A DNA stretch of 64,000 nt from Humulus lupulus (Eukaryota; Streptophyta; Magnoliopsida; Rosales; Cannabaceae), in contig NC_084797.1 in assembly GCF_963169125.1 (NCBI RefSeq), positions 99,659,868-99,723,867 on the forward strand, written 5' to 3'. Of this stretch, positions 1 to 10,523 are shown one piece after another. Numbering within the stretch: position 1 is the stretch's first letter; each line of letters begins with the position of its first letter. The notes beneath the pieces were generated by a model. It did no database searches. It was not told where the DNA came from and saw only the letters and a program-made list of their open reading frames with translations. The position numbers and the translations under genes are program-made.

Positions 1-870
1 GCTCGAGAGGCATCGTGCTCAAGGAGTCAAGTGATCAAAGCTAGCGAATCTAAAGGTAAGAAAACTGCACCCGGTTATATGTTTGTGATGGGACTAAGAG
101 CTCCCGATATCTGTATGATGTCAATGATGGTATTACGCCATGGGACATGTGATAGCGGCCTAAGGGTGTCGTACATAATATTTGCGCACAGGGCGCGGCT
201 TGGCCACTGGTAGTTGAGGACAGCTTAATATTCACTGAGCTCGGTTTAAGCGGGCCAGAGTCAGTGGGATAACGGAGGGTGCGGCCTGAGGGCGCTAACC
301 CTAGTTATCATTTGTGATTTGGTGTATGACATGAGTTGATATGTTCAATATGCTGAATACTTGGTTATCCTGAATGTTTATATGAATGAGAACATGTTTT
401 TGCAATGTGAGATGTTGGATTATCTGTTGATTGCTTATGCTCTGTTATTGTGTTTTCTTGCTGGGCCTTGGCTCACGGGTGCTACGTGGTGCAGGTAAAG
501 GCAAAGGCAAGTTAGACCAGTCCTGAGATGGAGAGCTGCGGGGCTGAATGTACATAGCCAGCTGTTCGATCGCCTTGGCCAAGGAGTGGTTCAGGACAGG
601 GATCGTTGAACTGTCTATTTTGCCTTAGTATGGCTAATATTGTATTTAGATCATGAATCTTTTGTAAATGGTTTTAATCTTAATATTTTTGGGATCCCGT
701 GTAAACAGGAAATGTTTCTTTATAAGAAAAGTTCCTTTTAAGACCAAAATCGTTTAACCCTAGTTCCATTATATTTCCAGTAACACGTTTTTAACTAAAT
801 CACTTAATTAGCATGTCTATCACTTTTATAAACACACAATGTAACGGTCTTAGCTATCCAGGGCGTTACA
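1..870 (+). mobile_element. 3' part of a Tekay-like Ty3/gypsy LTR, cut by window start
   Basis: The stretch ends in gggcgttaca, the same 3' terminus as the large LTRs at 31490-58127 (plus strand) and, inverted, 10524-13578 and 16290-18645. It shares with them the block around 455-500 (gctgggccttggctcacggg, then a gtggtgcaggtaaag block) and the region about 640-700 ending near ggatcccgtg. No coding sequence is present. No primer-binding site follows position 870, so this is a solo LTR or a 3' LTR whose start lies outside the window. The TSD cannot be tested here. Confidence 0.8.
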
Positions 871-1090
871 AGAATTTCAAGGATGGTGGGATCTTTAGTT
901 CCTACATTCACAACTAGGTCAGACAAGCAGGGTTTGCCTCCAATCCTTTTGTGGTCTTTGATTTGAATAAGTCAAGAAAATTTTAGCTGTTACTGTAATG
1001 AATAAACAAGTTATCTCTCCCTTTTAAGGGGAAACAATAACTAGCTCTTGGTTGTTTTCTATTATTGTAAGTTGCTTATATTAATAATTG
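871..1090. other. Unassigned intergenic DNA
   Basis: About 220 bp between the LTR end and the next repeat. One frame stays open for about 32 codons from 871 but shows no recognisable motif and no splice context. I see nothing else in it. Confidence 0.4.
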
Positions 1091-2080
1091 TAGGGTTGTT
1101 CATAATTTTCGTAACCCACCTAAACCAAAATGAATAAACCGACAAAAAACGCAAACCAAATAACCCAACGAAAATTTAACCCATTTAATATGTACATTGG
1201 GCGGGTTGAAAATAAGTCACAACCCGCTCAATAAACTCGAACAAACCGAATAACCCAATTAAGGATTTTTTTTTTTTTAAATATATACTATAATTATATA
1301 CATAATATAATAAAAAGTAAAACTTCAAAAAGAAAAAGAAACCCTACCATTCGGCCTTTCTCTCTCTTCTCTCACTCAGTACACTCACGCGACCACTATT
1401 TGGTTGATTTTCAAGTGTTTGGGTAAAAATAATGAGAACATTGTAATGCTTTTGTGCGTGGAATTGTGGAAGAGAGAGGTATTAAGATGCTACTGTTATG
1501 ATTGTAATACACTATTAGGATCTGTACATGCGTATTGAGGTTTATATCTTCTCTTTTTTTTTAAAATTATTTTGGTTCTTTCACCATTTATAATATTTTA
1601 TATTAGAAATTAATACAATTCTTCATAAATATGATGCCAATGAGCAAAAGCCTCTAGTTCATAAAGTTATTTGTTTATATGATCTTTTATATTTACATGG
1701 AAGCAAGTCAAATTCTATTTGGTTTAAACGTAATTTGTATTTGTTTCATGATTTTAATTGTGGATTATATGACATATGAGACATGATGATTTGCATCCTT
1801 TTGTTGCAAGTGAATGTGTTAAAATATTTGTATTTAAGTTCAAAATGAGTTTTTAATGTAGGAATTATAGTCTCGATGCTTTGTTGGGATAATTTGGCTT
1901 GAAAGATTTTTAGGATTTTAGAGGAAATAAAAAAATAGTCACTAAAAGTCGGTTTGAGCGGGTTAACCCAACCAAACTAATAAAAATGTTGGTTGGGTTA
2001 AACTTTTTTTTCCTTATATTGGTGGGTTACATTTGAATGTTTGCAATCCAATGTAAAAATATGTTATAACTCGACCAAAT
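1091..2080. mobile_element. Possible non-autonomous hAT-like repeat
   Basis: The two ends carry inverted copies of short words: gtaacccacc near 1111-1120 and its complement ggtgggttac near 2021-2030, plus many inverted copies of ttaaccca/tgggttaa inside each end (about 1120-1260 and 1950-2010). This pattern of aaccc-rich subterminal repeats is typical of short plant hAT-type elements, but I could not fix exact termini or an 8-bp duplication. The middle (about 1330-1550) has a CT-rich stretch resembling a plant 5' leader. No transposase is encoded. Confidence 0.3.
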
Positions 2081-2444
2081 CAATCAATCGACAGCCATAA
2101 ATAATTGTGCCATGCCCACTTTTAATGTTGTGGTAAATATATCACGTATTAAGAAAAATAAAGTAATACATAAAATATATATATATATATAAATATATGC
2201 AATTTCATATTGCACAAGAGATACCTCCAACCAAAAATGATGAAAAGGAAAAAGAGGAAGAAAAATAATCCCCTCTCCAATACCACCTCCTAGTAGAATT
2301 ACACCAATGAATGTGCAAAAGATACATTTTTTGGCAAAAAAAAATATTATATAAATAATGTTGGTAAGACATAATGCTATCAAAACCAATTACAAATCTT
2401 TCTCTTTCTCATTTTTTTCTCTTTTCCTTTCAAATTATTGTCAA
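2081..2444. other. AT-rich spacer with a short (TA)n tract
   Basis: AT-rich DNA with a dinucleotide TA run at about 2174-2191 and pyrimidine/purine runs near 2240-2280. The reading frame on the minus strand here is low-complexity hydrophobic and looks like chance. No gene supported. Confidence 0.5.
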
Positions 2445-2747
2445 TCAAACCCCTGAGAGACTAGCCCATTTCCCAAGTTCATATGGATCGGCATAGTAAT
2501 ATAACTTAATTATGTTGGCCAAAGACAACCCTGTGGTTATTGGAGACCCAGAGCCAGAATCGTCTTGTTCTGTTGGGTCATCTGCAAATGTTGTAATGTC
2601 TTCAAAAAGTTTAAATGTAATTGTGCGACTTTGAATCCGTCTAGGAAAGTCAAAATACATTATGGTACTGACATTTATCTCTAGCAACGGATATTCAACA
2701 ACGCTCATGTAATTGAGGTCCATCAAGGACCGTCGATGTGTATTCAT
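2445..2747 (-). pseudogene. Unidentified gene fragment
   Basis: A 100-codon minus-strand frame with a protein-like composition, unlike the surrounding AT-rich DNA. It contains VVEYPLLEINVSTIMYFDFP, a run of acidic and serine residues (DDSGSGSPITTG) and LYYYADPYELGKWASLSGV just before the stop. I do not recognise the family. The upstream side merges into degenerate repeats at 2730-3060 and shows no clear splice acceptor, so this is more likely a broken or captured exon than a full gene. A possible 5' exon with its own start lies at 3227-3331 on the same strand. If the two belong together this would be a small two-exon gene, but the joining splice sites are not convincing. Confidence 0.3.
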
Positions 2748-3060
2748 GTAAAAAATAAAATAAATTATGAAAGGTAATCATGGTCAACCGAGGTCCATCA
2801 GTGTGGCGATGTGTATTCATGTAAAAAAATAAAATAAAATACAAAAGGATAATCGAGGTTTAACAAATGTTATCAAGGTCTAGTGAGGCGTATTCATGAT
2901 AAAACTAAAAGAAAATACAAAAGCATCATCGAGGTATAGCAAGGTGTATTCATGTAAAAAAAATAACAAAATACATAAAGGTCCATCGAGGACCTTATTC
3001 TTCCTTAATCCTAACAATGCCATCGAGGCTCGGCAAGGCCTATTGAGGTCCATCGAGATG
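2730..3060. repeat. Degenerate tandem repeat, about 70-90 bp units
   Basis: Repeated words gtgtattcatgtaaaaaa, aaaatacaaaag and atcgaggt/tccatcgagg recur at irregular 70-90 bp spacing from about 2735 to 3055. The units have drifted. The repeat starts inside the 5' edge of the minus-strand fragment at 2445-2747. Confidence 0.5.
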
Positions 3061-3226
3061 AATCATTAAAATTTCGAGAAAAAAACCATATCCTAATACA
3101 AGAAAAACCAAGAACACAAATATAGCAACAAATCTGTTCGAAATATGATAATAAGTATTAAAAAAACAACACCCATCACAACATTTAACACCCTATGTAC
3201 TTAACCATTGATTTTGTACTCCAATA

Positions 3227-3331
3227 CTAAGCTTTGGACAATTTCGACGAGTTGAGTGGAGAAGAAGAAGGTCGGGAGGGACGGTGTGTGGTGCACTGCA
3301 TAGTTGAGCTGGTGGGTGGAGGAGCCGCCAT
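3227..3331 (-). other. Possible first exon or 34-residue ORF
   Basis: A minus-strand ATG at 3331 in good context opens a 34-codon frame beginning MAAPPPTSSTMQ, rich in Pro, Ser and Thr, ending in TAG. Upstream on the minus strand (3332-3400) is a CT-rich leader-like sequence. The composition resembles the start of a plastid-targeted or disordered protein, but no family can be named. It could be chance. Confidence 0.2.
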
Positions 3332-3379
3332 GGGGTAGAGGGAATTGGTTTAGCGTTGAGAGTGAAGAAAGAGAGGAGT

Positions 3380-4339
3380 TATGATAAGGGTATTTTATGA
3401 AATTTTGGAAACAATAGCAATTTTTTTGTTATATTAATAAAAGAGAGGAATTATTTTAATTATAACACTACTTCATGCATATAATGAGAAACTTCCCATT
3501 ATAATTGATGATGGATTATATAAGATCATGTTTTGATAGTAAGATTGGATCATTTTTATCATGTGAATTTATTATGAAACTGGAGAAGATATTGAAAAAT
3601 TAATCCAACATCTTAAATAATCCCCTAATCTCATTGAAAAAGTTAAAGGAAATTGTATCTTATCCAATTCTCAATTTCATGTACTTCAATAGTAAGAATT
3701 TTAAGATAAACACTATAATACTTTTCATGCAATATTTAATATTTGTCAAAATATCATATCATTCTTGGAGCTTGTCGAGGGGGCAAGGAAGGTGCTGAGA
3801 AGAGAGTTTATACGAGTCAAATTGGAACCAGTCAACACGTTCCCTGCCCATATGCGTTTTCATTTGTGTTCTTGATAAAAGGGGCTTCAGTTAAAGTATG
3901 GACCAGAAATGGGGTCATTTTGTAGACTGCAAAATTGAAAAGACACTTTTAATTGTAATTTGCATACAGGCCAACAGAGTACTCAGTTTTTACTTTCCTT
4001 GAGAACACTGCAAGTAGAGAGGAAACATGTTATTGACAAAGGATTGAAATGGGAATGGTGCAGAGCCAATGTTTTTTTTTTTTTTCCGTAAAAAGAGCAA
4101 GAGTGTCACATACAACAATGATGTAAAGCGATTTCCCTATACATAAAATTTTCTTTTCCCAATCGAATGGACTGCGAAATCACAAAAAATCCAGCTATTT
4201 ACAAATTGACAATTAAAAACTCCCTCAAAAGCAAAGAGCCTATTTGATGACACCCACCAAATAAAAAAAATCCCAGTTCTTAAGAGATATTAACTTGCTT
4301 CAAAAATATAAGTGGGCAAAAAATTATGTACTGTTTTAC
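3380..4339. other. Intergenic DNA, with the NRG2-like 3' UTR at its right end
   Basis: AT-rich with no supported gene. The right end, roughly 4100-4339, is transcribed on the minus strand as the 3' UTR of the neighbouring gene if that gene has an ordinary-length UTR; the exact poly(A) site cannot be read from the sequence. A T run occurs at about 4072-4086. Confidence 0.5.
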
Positions 4340-7300
4340 CTATTTTATTGAATAGGATCGAGTACAAACTGACTCAAGTGCCTCGGTAAATAAGGAAGAA
4401 AAGCTGGTCAGTGCTTGGAACACTCCTGGCAAACCCGTTTGAAGATTGTTTAGAGTCATGGCCCTTGTTACCTCCGCTGCCTTGGAATGCCTCATCATCT
4501 CATCTTCAACTCGTCTCTGGCAAGCTGCAAGTTCTGTCTTTTTCTCAGCAAGCGGGTCCCGAGCATCCAAGACTAATCCGTTTTCTGGCCCAGAGTCGGG
4601 CATCCCAATACCAACCATGGAGTATGACTGATAGAATCTCCTCTCCAAGTTTCGGATAGATGATGCCTTCTTCTCGAGCTCCTTTGATGCACTTTCAGTG
4701 CGTTTTCTTACCTTGAGCTCTTCACTTTGCTTGGCGGATATCACATGGACAACATTGATAAAGCTCTTGATGGCCTCAGATGCCACTGTGTCTGGAACGC
4801 GATCAAGTGCAAGCTTCCATTCATCACAGAAGACATACACATCGGAGGGCTCCCTGTTGCCATTGACATTGTCATTGTCAACAGGAGTAAGAGTGAGCTT
4901 GAACCATCCATGAAGTGACCTAACAAAGTCCCGTTGGAACTTTATTAAGCGGCAAAAGCTGGAATGCCATGAAGAGACGGCTGATTCGAGGTCACGAGTT
5001 GCCTGCCGGTGTAGCTCAGAAGTTGATTCACCCTTCAACGTTCTGTTCACAAGGCCACGAACTTGTTGCACAATATTATTTTGAATTTCATGGTACTGGT
5101 GCATTGATCTCCACATATACATAAACCTACATTCAATACATGAGGAGAAATATACATTAGAAAAGTGCTAACATTCGTAACCTGTCATGAAGAGACCACA
5201 TGAATCTTTGTCCATAACACCAATTCACCATGGCCAAAGCTTTGAGGACTAAATACAGATAGGCAATCAGAAGTCCTTGTAATACCAATTCAGAAATGTT
5301 ATTGCTTGTTAGATAGTCCATATGCAGTAGGCTGAAAGAGAAAGATTTCATCACTGATTTTACTTCAAAAACATTACTGTTGTTTATTTCCTTGATGATT
5401 TATTGTTAGTGTTCCTCGTTCAGGCAATGATACCTTAGTACCCGAGCCCTACTGAATAGCTGGAAGGCAATAAAGGCCTGTGGACCCACTGGTGAAGATA
5501 AAAGAGGGAAAAAGAAACATCTCTCAGTCTTTTCGTATTATGTGAATATAAATAATTGAAGGGCAATTACACATTTTGAAAGCCAATTCAAACTGGTTTG
5601 TCAGGAATCATCTCACTACTACCATCATACCCTTTCCTTTCTTCTTTTGCTTCACTAGAATTTCCTTTAACTAAATAGCCTGACGTAAATACTAATAACA
5701 AATATAATAAAAATTTACAAATATACATATAAAATTAAATTAAATTAAAAAATGTAAAAAAAGGTTTCAACAAGTGTTGTGAGTAACAGCAATGCCAATG
5801 ATGATCAAAATGATGTGATGATGATTTCCTTGACTAACTCACATCTATTGAACAAGAAATAATTCTAGACCCCTAGAGAAAGACAATAGTGGGTGGGCCA
5901 CATGGCAATGAAGTCCAACACACCTAACTCCACATACAATAACTTTTGGGGTCCTGAATGGATCTGGAGATAAGTGAAACATAACCACCAAAAAGCCAGA
6001 TACTGGGCCACCATTTAGTATTAAGAAATAGCTAGCAACTGGACAATCCAGTACAACTAAGGCACATGTGCTTCCAGAGGGGACGAAGCAAGTGGTACCA
6101 TAGCAGCTATCAATAATGAGTTTCATCTACCAAGTCAATGCACGTTGTATTTTGCATTGTGAATGAGAGAATTCAAACCAGTACAAATGCAAAGCGTATC
6201 TACTCTAAATGTATATATAGCAACCAGAGTATCAATCCTCAAAGCTTCCACTTTGAGCTATCCTATTGAGGATGCACTAGCAATTCACATTTTCAACACA
6301 GTTTAGTAGCACATTTAACATTATGGCTACAAGTGACATCAAGTTGATTGACTACACTTCACAACAAGACAAATCGAATATGAGAAATGAAAAGAAAAGA
6401 AAAAAGGAATTTTTTTGAAGTTCAATCAAAATTTCATGTTAGTTTTCAGGTGAAGTTAAAATGGTTAGTGGACAATTTAAAATCATCAAACTGGTCAAGA
6501 AACGCCAATGCCGTCACATGACTTACATATCCCATGAATATGTCTGGGCTCAGGAGTCTTTCGACTAAGATATTTTGTGCATATTAAATCACATGTTCTA
6601 ACCAAACTTAATTAGATGGCGTCAGTTCACAGCCCTCAACAATCCATAGTTGGTTAAAATCAAGTGAGTCGATACTTACCCGTGACAGAGTTCAACGAGC
6701 TGGGGAACCAGGTCAGAGTCTCTGAGACCAATGATGGCAGTTGAGGTTGTAGAAACGGCCTGAGATGTGACTATAATAAGTGACTGCAGCTTCTTTAAGG
6801 AAGTTTTGGTCTTGTCTAGCTTAATTTCATCTTCTCCTTTGTACTCCTGACTTTGTAGCAATGACAACTTCTTTTCATGCTCAATCTTGACAGTTTCTCT
6901 TGCCTAATTTCAATACAAATTTATCACAAAACAGTTCCAACATATAGAATGAATAACATTTAAAGAAGAGATCTACAAGACAAATTTCTCTAAAAGTTAA
7001 CACAATTTATCAAAAGATTCAAAGTAGTCCACAGAAAAAAGATAATTGAACCCAACCATGTTCATATTCTTCCACATGGAAAATATCCTTGCCACATGGA
7101 ATGTGGTCAAGGGTATATCAGTCAATAAACACCGGGGTAGAAAATTACGAAATTAGCATAAAGCCAACATGGAATAATTAAACACCATAAAAGATGCTAC
7201 TTCTTCGTAATACAAACCGTCCAATTTACAGCAAGACCCAGACAGACAGGCCCAGCAGTGTACTGGACCCCACCATTTGAGCAGGGACTAAAATGTCAAT

Positions 7301-9087
7301 TGCTTAAGTTTTTAACTTTTGAGAATAGTCAAATACTGCTGTGGAGTAACGCTATCCACCACCGTCCAGACTCCATACCAGTCAGTCTATATTACTCATT
7401 ACACTGGTCTGACCCCATTGCCTTAATAAAACTAATTAATTTTTTATTTTTGACATGTAATTAAATTAAATTAATACCTTCACTTCCTCGTAAAGCTTCT
7501 TTTCCCAAGCCAAGAGCCGGTCCAAAGTGGAGCAAAGGCTTTTTGGACCGCCCGGTTGTTCGAGTGAGGTGGCGTCGAGCCTATACCTGACAGCCAGGGG
7601 CGGTTTTGAGGTCCAGCTCGAGCTCAAGGTACTGAGTACACTGCTCGAGTGATAAACCGTCTCTGTTTTTGAAAAATAAATAATTACATACATCATCGAA
7701 AGCCGAACTCATAATTTTGGACCAGTATGAACTAGAAAAGAAGAAAATTGCTAAAAACAAGCAATCAGAACGAAACTTAACGCAATTGAGTGAAAATGAC
7801 GACACCCAATAAGCAAAAATCCCATTCACACTTACTTTTAAGCTGCTTAAAACTCCGATCAAGCTGAGCCCTCCCAGTCTCGAGCATTTCCGAAACCTGG
7901 TCTCCTGCCGCCGCGGCATTCTCAAAATTCTCTTTAATAGCCTCCACGATTTCCTTAAGATCCTTGTGCCTCACCACCATTTTCATGTCCGATATCTCCC
8001 TGTAGTTCGCCGACGAGTGCTCCGTCATCCTCTCGGACTTGCTGGTACTGGCCGCGTACTTGGGTGGCGGTGGAGGCTGAGCAGGAGCAGGTGCAGCACT
8101 CACCGACTCCGCCCGAGTCGACGATCCGAAATTCGAGTGCACACCCATCTCGGATCTCGAATCCCTATCGTCATCTTCATCCTCAGACGAGCTCGTTGTG
8201 CTGTAATGGTCGCCCCACTCGCTGCACTGGACCTCTTCCCTCTCCGTCTCGGTAAAGTCGTGCTTCTGGTGATGAAGGTGGTCTTGTTGACCCTTCGGGT
8301 GAAAAAAATCGTACTCCGATCTTTCGGTCTCTGTCTCCGTTTCCATTCCCAATTCGGAATCACCTTCATCATCGTTGTCGTGATTAGACTGCTTCTCGTG
8401 TTGGAACTGCTTCGGCTCGGCCCGCCGCTGATTGAAGAATTCAGAATCGGGCGGTGAAGGAGGATAGAAGTTTTCCCAGTTCCAAATCGATGATGCCTGA
8501 GATGGAGTACTGGTATAGGTCGAGTTGGCCTGGAAAGCTGTGGGAAACCCAGTCGTGAAATTGGACTTCTGGCTCTGAGGGGAAGACGACGGGCTCGACT
8601 CCGACAGAATGTGGGGAAGCTTCGGCTGTTGCTGTTTGCGGCGGCGCTGGAGGTGGTGGCTCCGGGATGAAGCAGCCGAAGAGGCGAGAGACGAGGAAGA
8701 ATGTATGTGGGGTAGCTTAGAGCTGGCTATGGTGGGAGAATGAGCTGGAAACGGAGAAAATGGCGGCGGTGGAGGTTGGCGTAGCGACGGGGAGGGAGAT
8801 AGAACTCGTGGCGACATGGGTTTGACGGAGGGAGGCGGTGGATATTTCTGGCACTGCTGCGGCGGAGGGTGGAGGAAGACGGCGGGGGTCTGGTCAGAAA
8901 CGGCCAGGGGTTCATAGGCGGCGAAGTGAGTGAGTGCAGAGCCGGTGACGCGGAGGGAGCGGCAGTAGTCGGCGTGAGCAGCAGCCAAGTGGTGGCGAGC
9001 GTGGACGGCTTCTTTCATGAGGCGGCGCCGGTCCTTGCACCGCCTCACCATGTCTTCATTGTCGAGCTTCGAGGCCGCACAACCCAT
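4340..9087 (-). CDS. NRG2: NRG2-like protein (DUF630/DUF632), four exons, 815 aa
   Basis: Exons on the minus strand: 9087-7836, 7662-7478, 6903-6680, 5126-4340. All three introns are GT-AG, and the phases (1, 0, 2) close into 816 codons including TAG. The start is set by [10 protein letters not shown]: Gly2 fits N-myristoylation and Cys3 palmitoylation. DUF630 covers about residues 1-60. A disordered Pro/Ser-, Glu/Asp- and Arg-rich middle follows. DUF632 runs from about 370 to 690, crossing every intron ([15 protein letters not shown]; then [10 protein letters not shown] after the first splice; then [12 protein letters not shown] after the third). A charged, coiled-coil-like segment lies towards the C-terminus. 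Arabidopsis NRG2 (At3g60320) is a regulator of nitrate signalling reported to interact with NLP7; orthology here is inferred from the N-terminal block and architecture. No stop or frameshift was found, so the gene looks functional. A related DUF630/632 paralogue cannot be excluded. Confidence 0.9.
5127..6679 (-). other. Intron 3 of the NRG2-like gene
   Basis: A 1,553 bp intron with donor GTAAGT and acceptor TAG. It is AT-rich; the short open frames inside show no motif. I see no transposon boundary, small RNA or nested gene in it. Confidence 0.75.
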
Positions 9088-9185
9088 CAATAACAATTGG
9101 GTCGCTCAGACCCAAAAACCCAGCAAGACAAAGAACAGGAGAGAAACCCCTCGGTGGTTTCCGAGGTATGGCGTGGCGCGCTTTC

Positions 9186-9243
9186 GGTGGTGGTGGTGGT
9201 GGTGGAGATGGTTGCGCCTTGCTTTTGGGCTCTTATAGTAGGT
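9186..9243 (-). promoter_or_regulatory. TATA-like box and (CCA)n leader of the NRG2-like gene
   Basis: On the minus strand TATAAGA lies at 9231-9237, about 144 bp upstream of the start codon, which would put the transcription start near 9205. A CCA trinucleotide run (GGT on the plus strand, about 9186-9206) would fall at the start of the 5' leader. The call rests on position and motif only. Confidence 0.5.
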
Positions 9244-9337
9244 GTGAGTGTGAAATAGAAATTGAGAATAGAAAAATAAGAGAGTGAAACACTGAGACTG
9301 GACAGTGTGTGAGTGCTTTTTGGTTTTTTCTTACCCA

Positions 9338-9960
9338 TCTACATTGGTTTTTTCTATTATTGTATTATTAATTTGCTAGTTCCTGGGTCATTGTCATAAC
9401 TAATAGAACTATTTTCTTTTCTTTTTCTTTTTCTTTTTTACATTGGTTTAGTCTTTTTTTTCTATTGTATTTAAAAGAGAGAGATAAACACAGACAAACT
9501 TAATTTTATAATAGATTCATGTAAGATTATAGTGTAAGAGAGTAGGTAATAAATCTGGTGACTTAATAGAAAGGAAGGGGGGCTTTGTTCTGATTATATT
9601 ATTAATTTAATAAATTTTGGGATTACCCTAATAAAATTTACTTGTGTGCTTCATAACATAAGGCTGTTTTTTGTTTTTGTTAGACTTAAATAGATGTATG
9701 AAATGAAGAGGGTCGAGTCTGAGCCCTGTGGCTGTGTCTGTGGATCTTCTTTTCGGCCAATTGTGTGGTCCCACTTGTTTTCATTTATCTACTCTATCTT
9801 CACTCAGTCTCTTCTCTTTCAGATCGCCGGAATATAGAGATCGGCGGACTATATGCTGACCACTTTTGTCACTATGGAGGCTCTTCTATTTTTCTACATA
9901 AATTTGATATATATATATATAGAAATATTTTAGTTAGTAATTAAAAAAAAAAAAAAAAAT
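9338..9960. other. Upstream region of the NRG2-like gene
   Basis: AT-rich with a CT/T-rich stretch at about 9411-9440 and a (TA)n plus poly-A tract at 9902-9958. It probably contains promoter sequence for the gene to its left. No other gene is supported. Confidence 0.4.
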
Positions 9961-10310
9961 TGAGTGTTTTCAGTACATGGATAAGTTGTACCTTGATTTT
10001 TGTTTGATTTTTGTTACATGATAGTGTATAATGTAGTTATCGGGATCTCCTACACATTTTCAGGAAATTTTGGATAATTTAGGATGCCAAAATCAGGATT
10101 CAAATAGCATGTTGCATGCACGTATAAATATTGAAACAAGCACGAGTGCAACAACCTGTTTGAATCTTGATTTCGGCACCATCACTTATTTAGAATTTCT
10201 TAAAAATTTGTGGGAGGTCTCATGTAACTATATTATACACCGTCATATAAAAAATTAGACTCTTAGCTTATTCATGTATCAAAAATACTAAAAATACCTA
10301 GAGATAGTGA
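9960..10310 (+). repeat. Mutator-like terminal repeat, copy 1
   Basis: Shares order and wording with 14790-15065 plus 20464-20545: tggataagtt, then a T-rich stretch, then ttttcaggaaa/tttttgagaaa, then aggatgccaaaatca/gtaccaaaaactgg, then tagaatttcttaaaaa/cagaatttcccaaaaa, then a gtcatata block. The layout is like the long ends of plant Mutator-like elements, but no transposase is present and termini are not fixed. Confidence 0.4.
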
Positions 10311-10523
10311 TTAAAAATAATCACTATTATAATGGCACCCTATATATATATCGAACTATGACTTATACATTATCATCACCCTTGATATTTTCGTACTGTT
10401 AAAAATTCTCTTGAATTATTCACGAGTGTCATAAAATGGGACTTTCGTCTATCATTTTGTCACGAAACTATATGTGGCCTTAAAATAAGCTTATGTGGTC
10501 ATCCATGTCATTGTCTAAACATC

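Noticed and set aside
5845..6126. 93-codon minus-strand frame in intron 3
   Set aside because: No motif or splice signals, and it is not needed for the DUF632 frame, which joins exactly from 6680 to 5126.
7777..7835. Extension of NRG2-like exon 1 beyond KQLK ([12 protein letters not shown]...)
   Set aside because: A consensus donor GTAAGT lies at 7835-7830, and splicing to 7662 restores the family sequence KTVYHSSSV in phase. The extra codons are intron.
9088..9338. 83-codon minus-strand frame upstream of the NRG2-like gene
   Set aside because: It covers the TATA-like box and the expected 5' leader, is low in complexity (Thr run from CCA repeats), and is out of frame with the gene.
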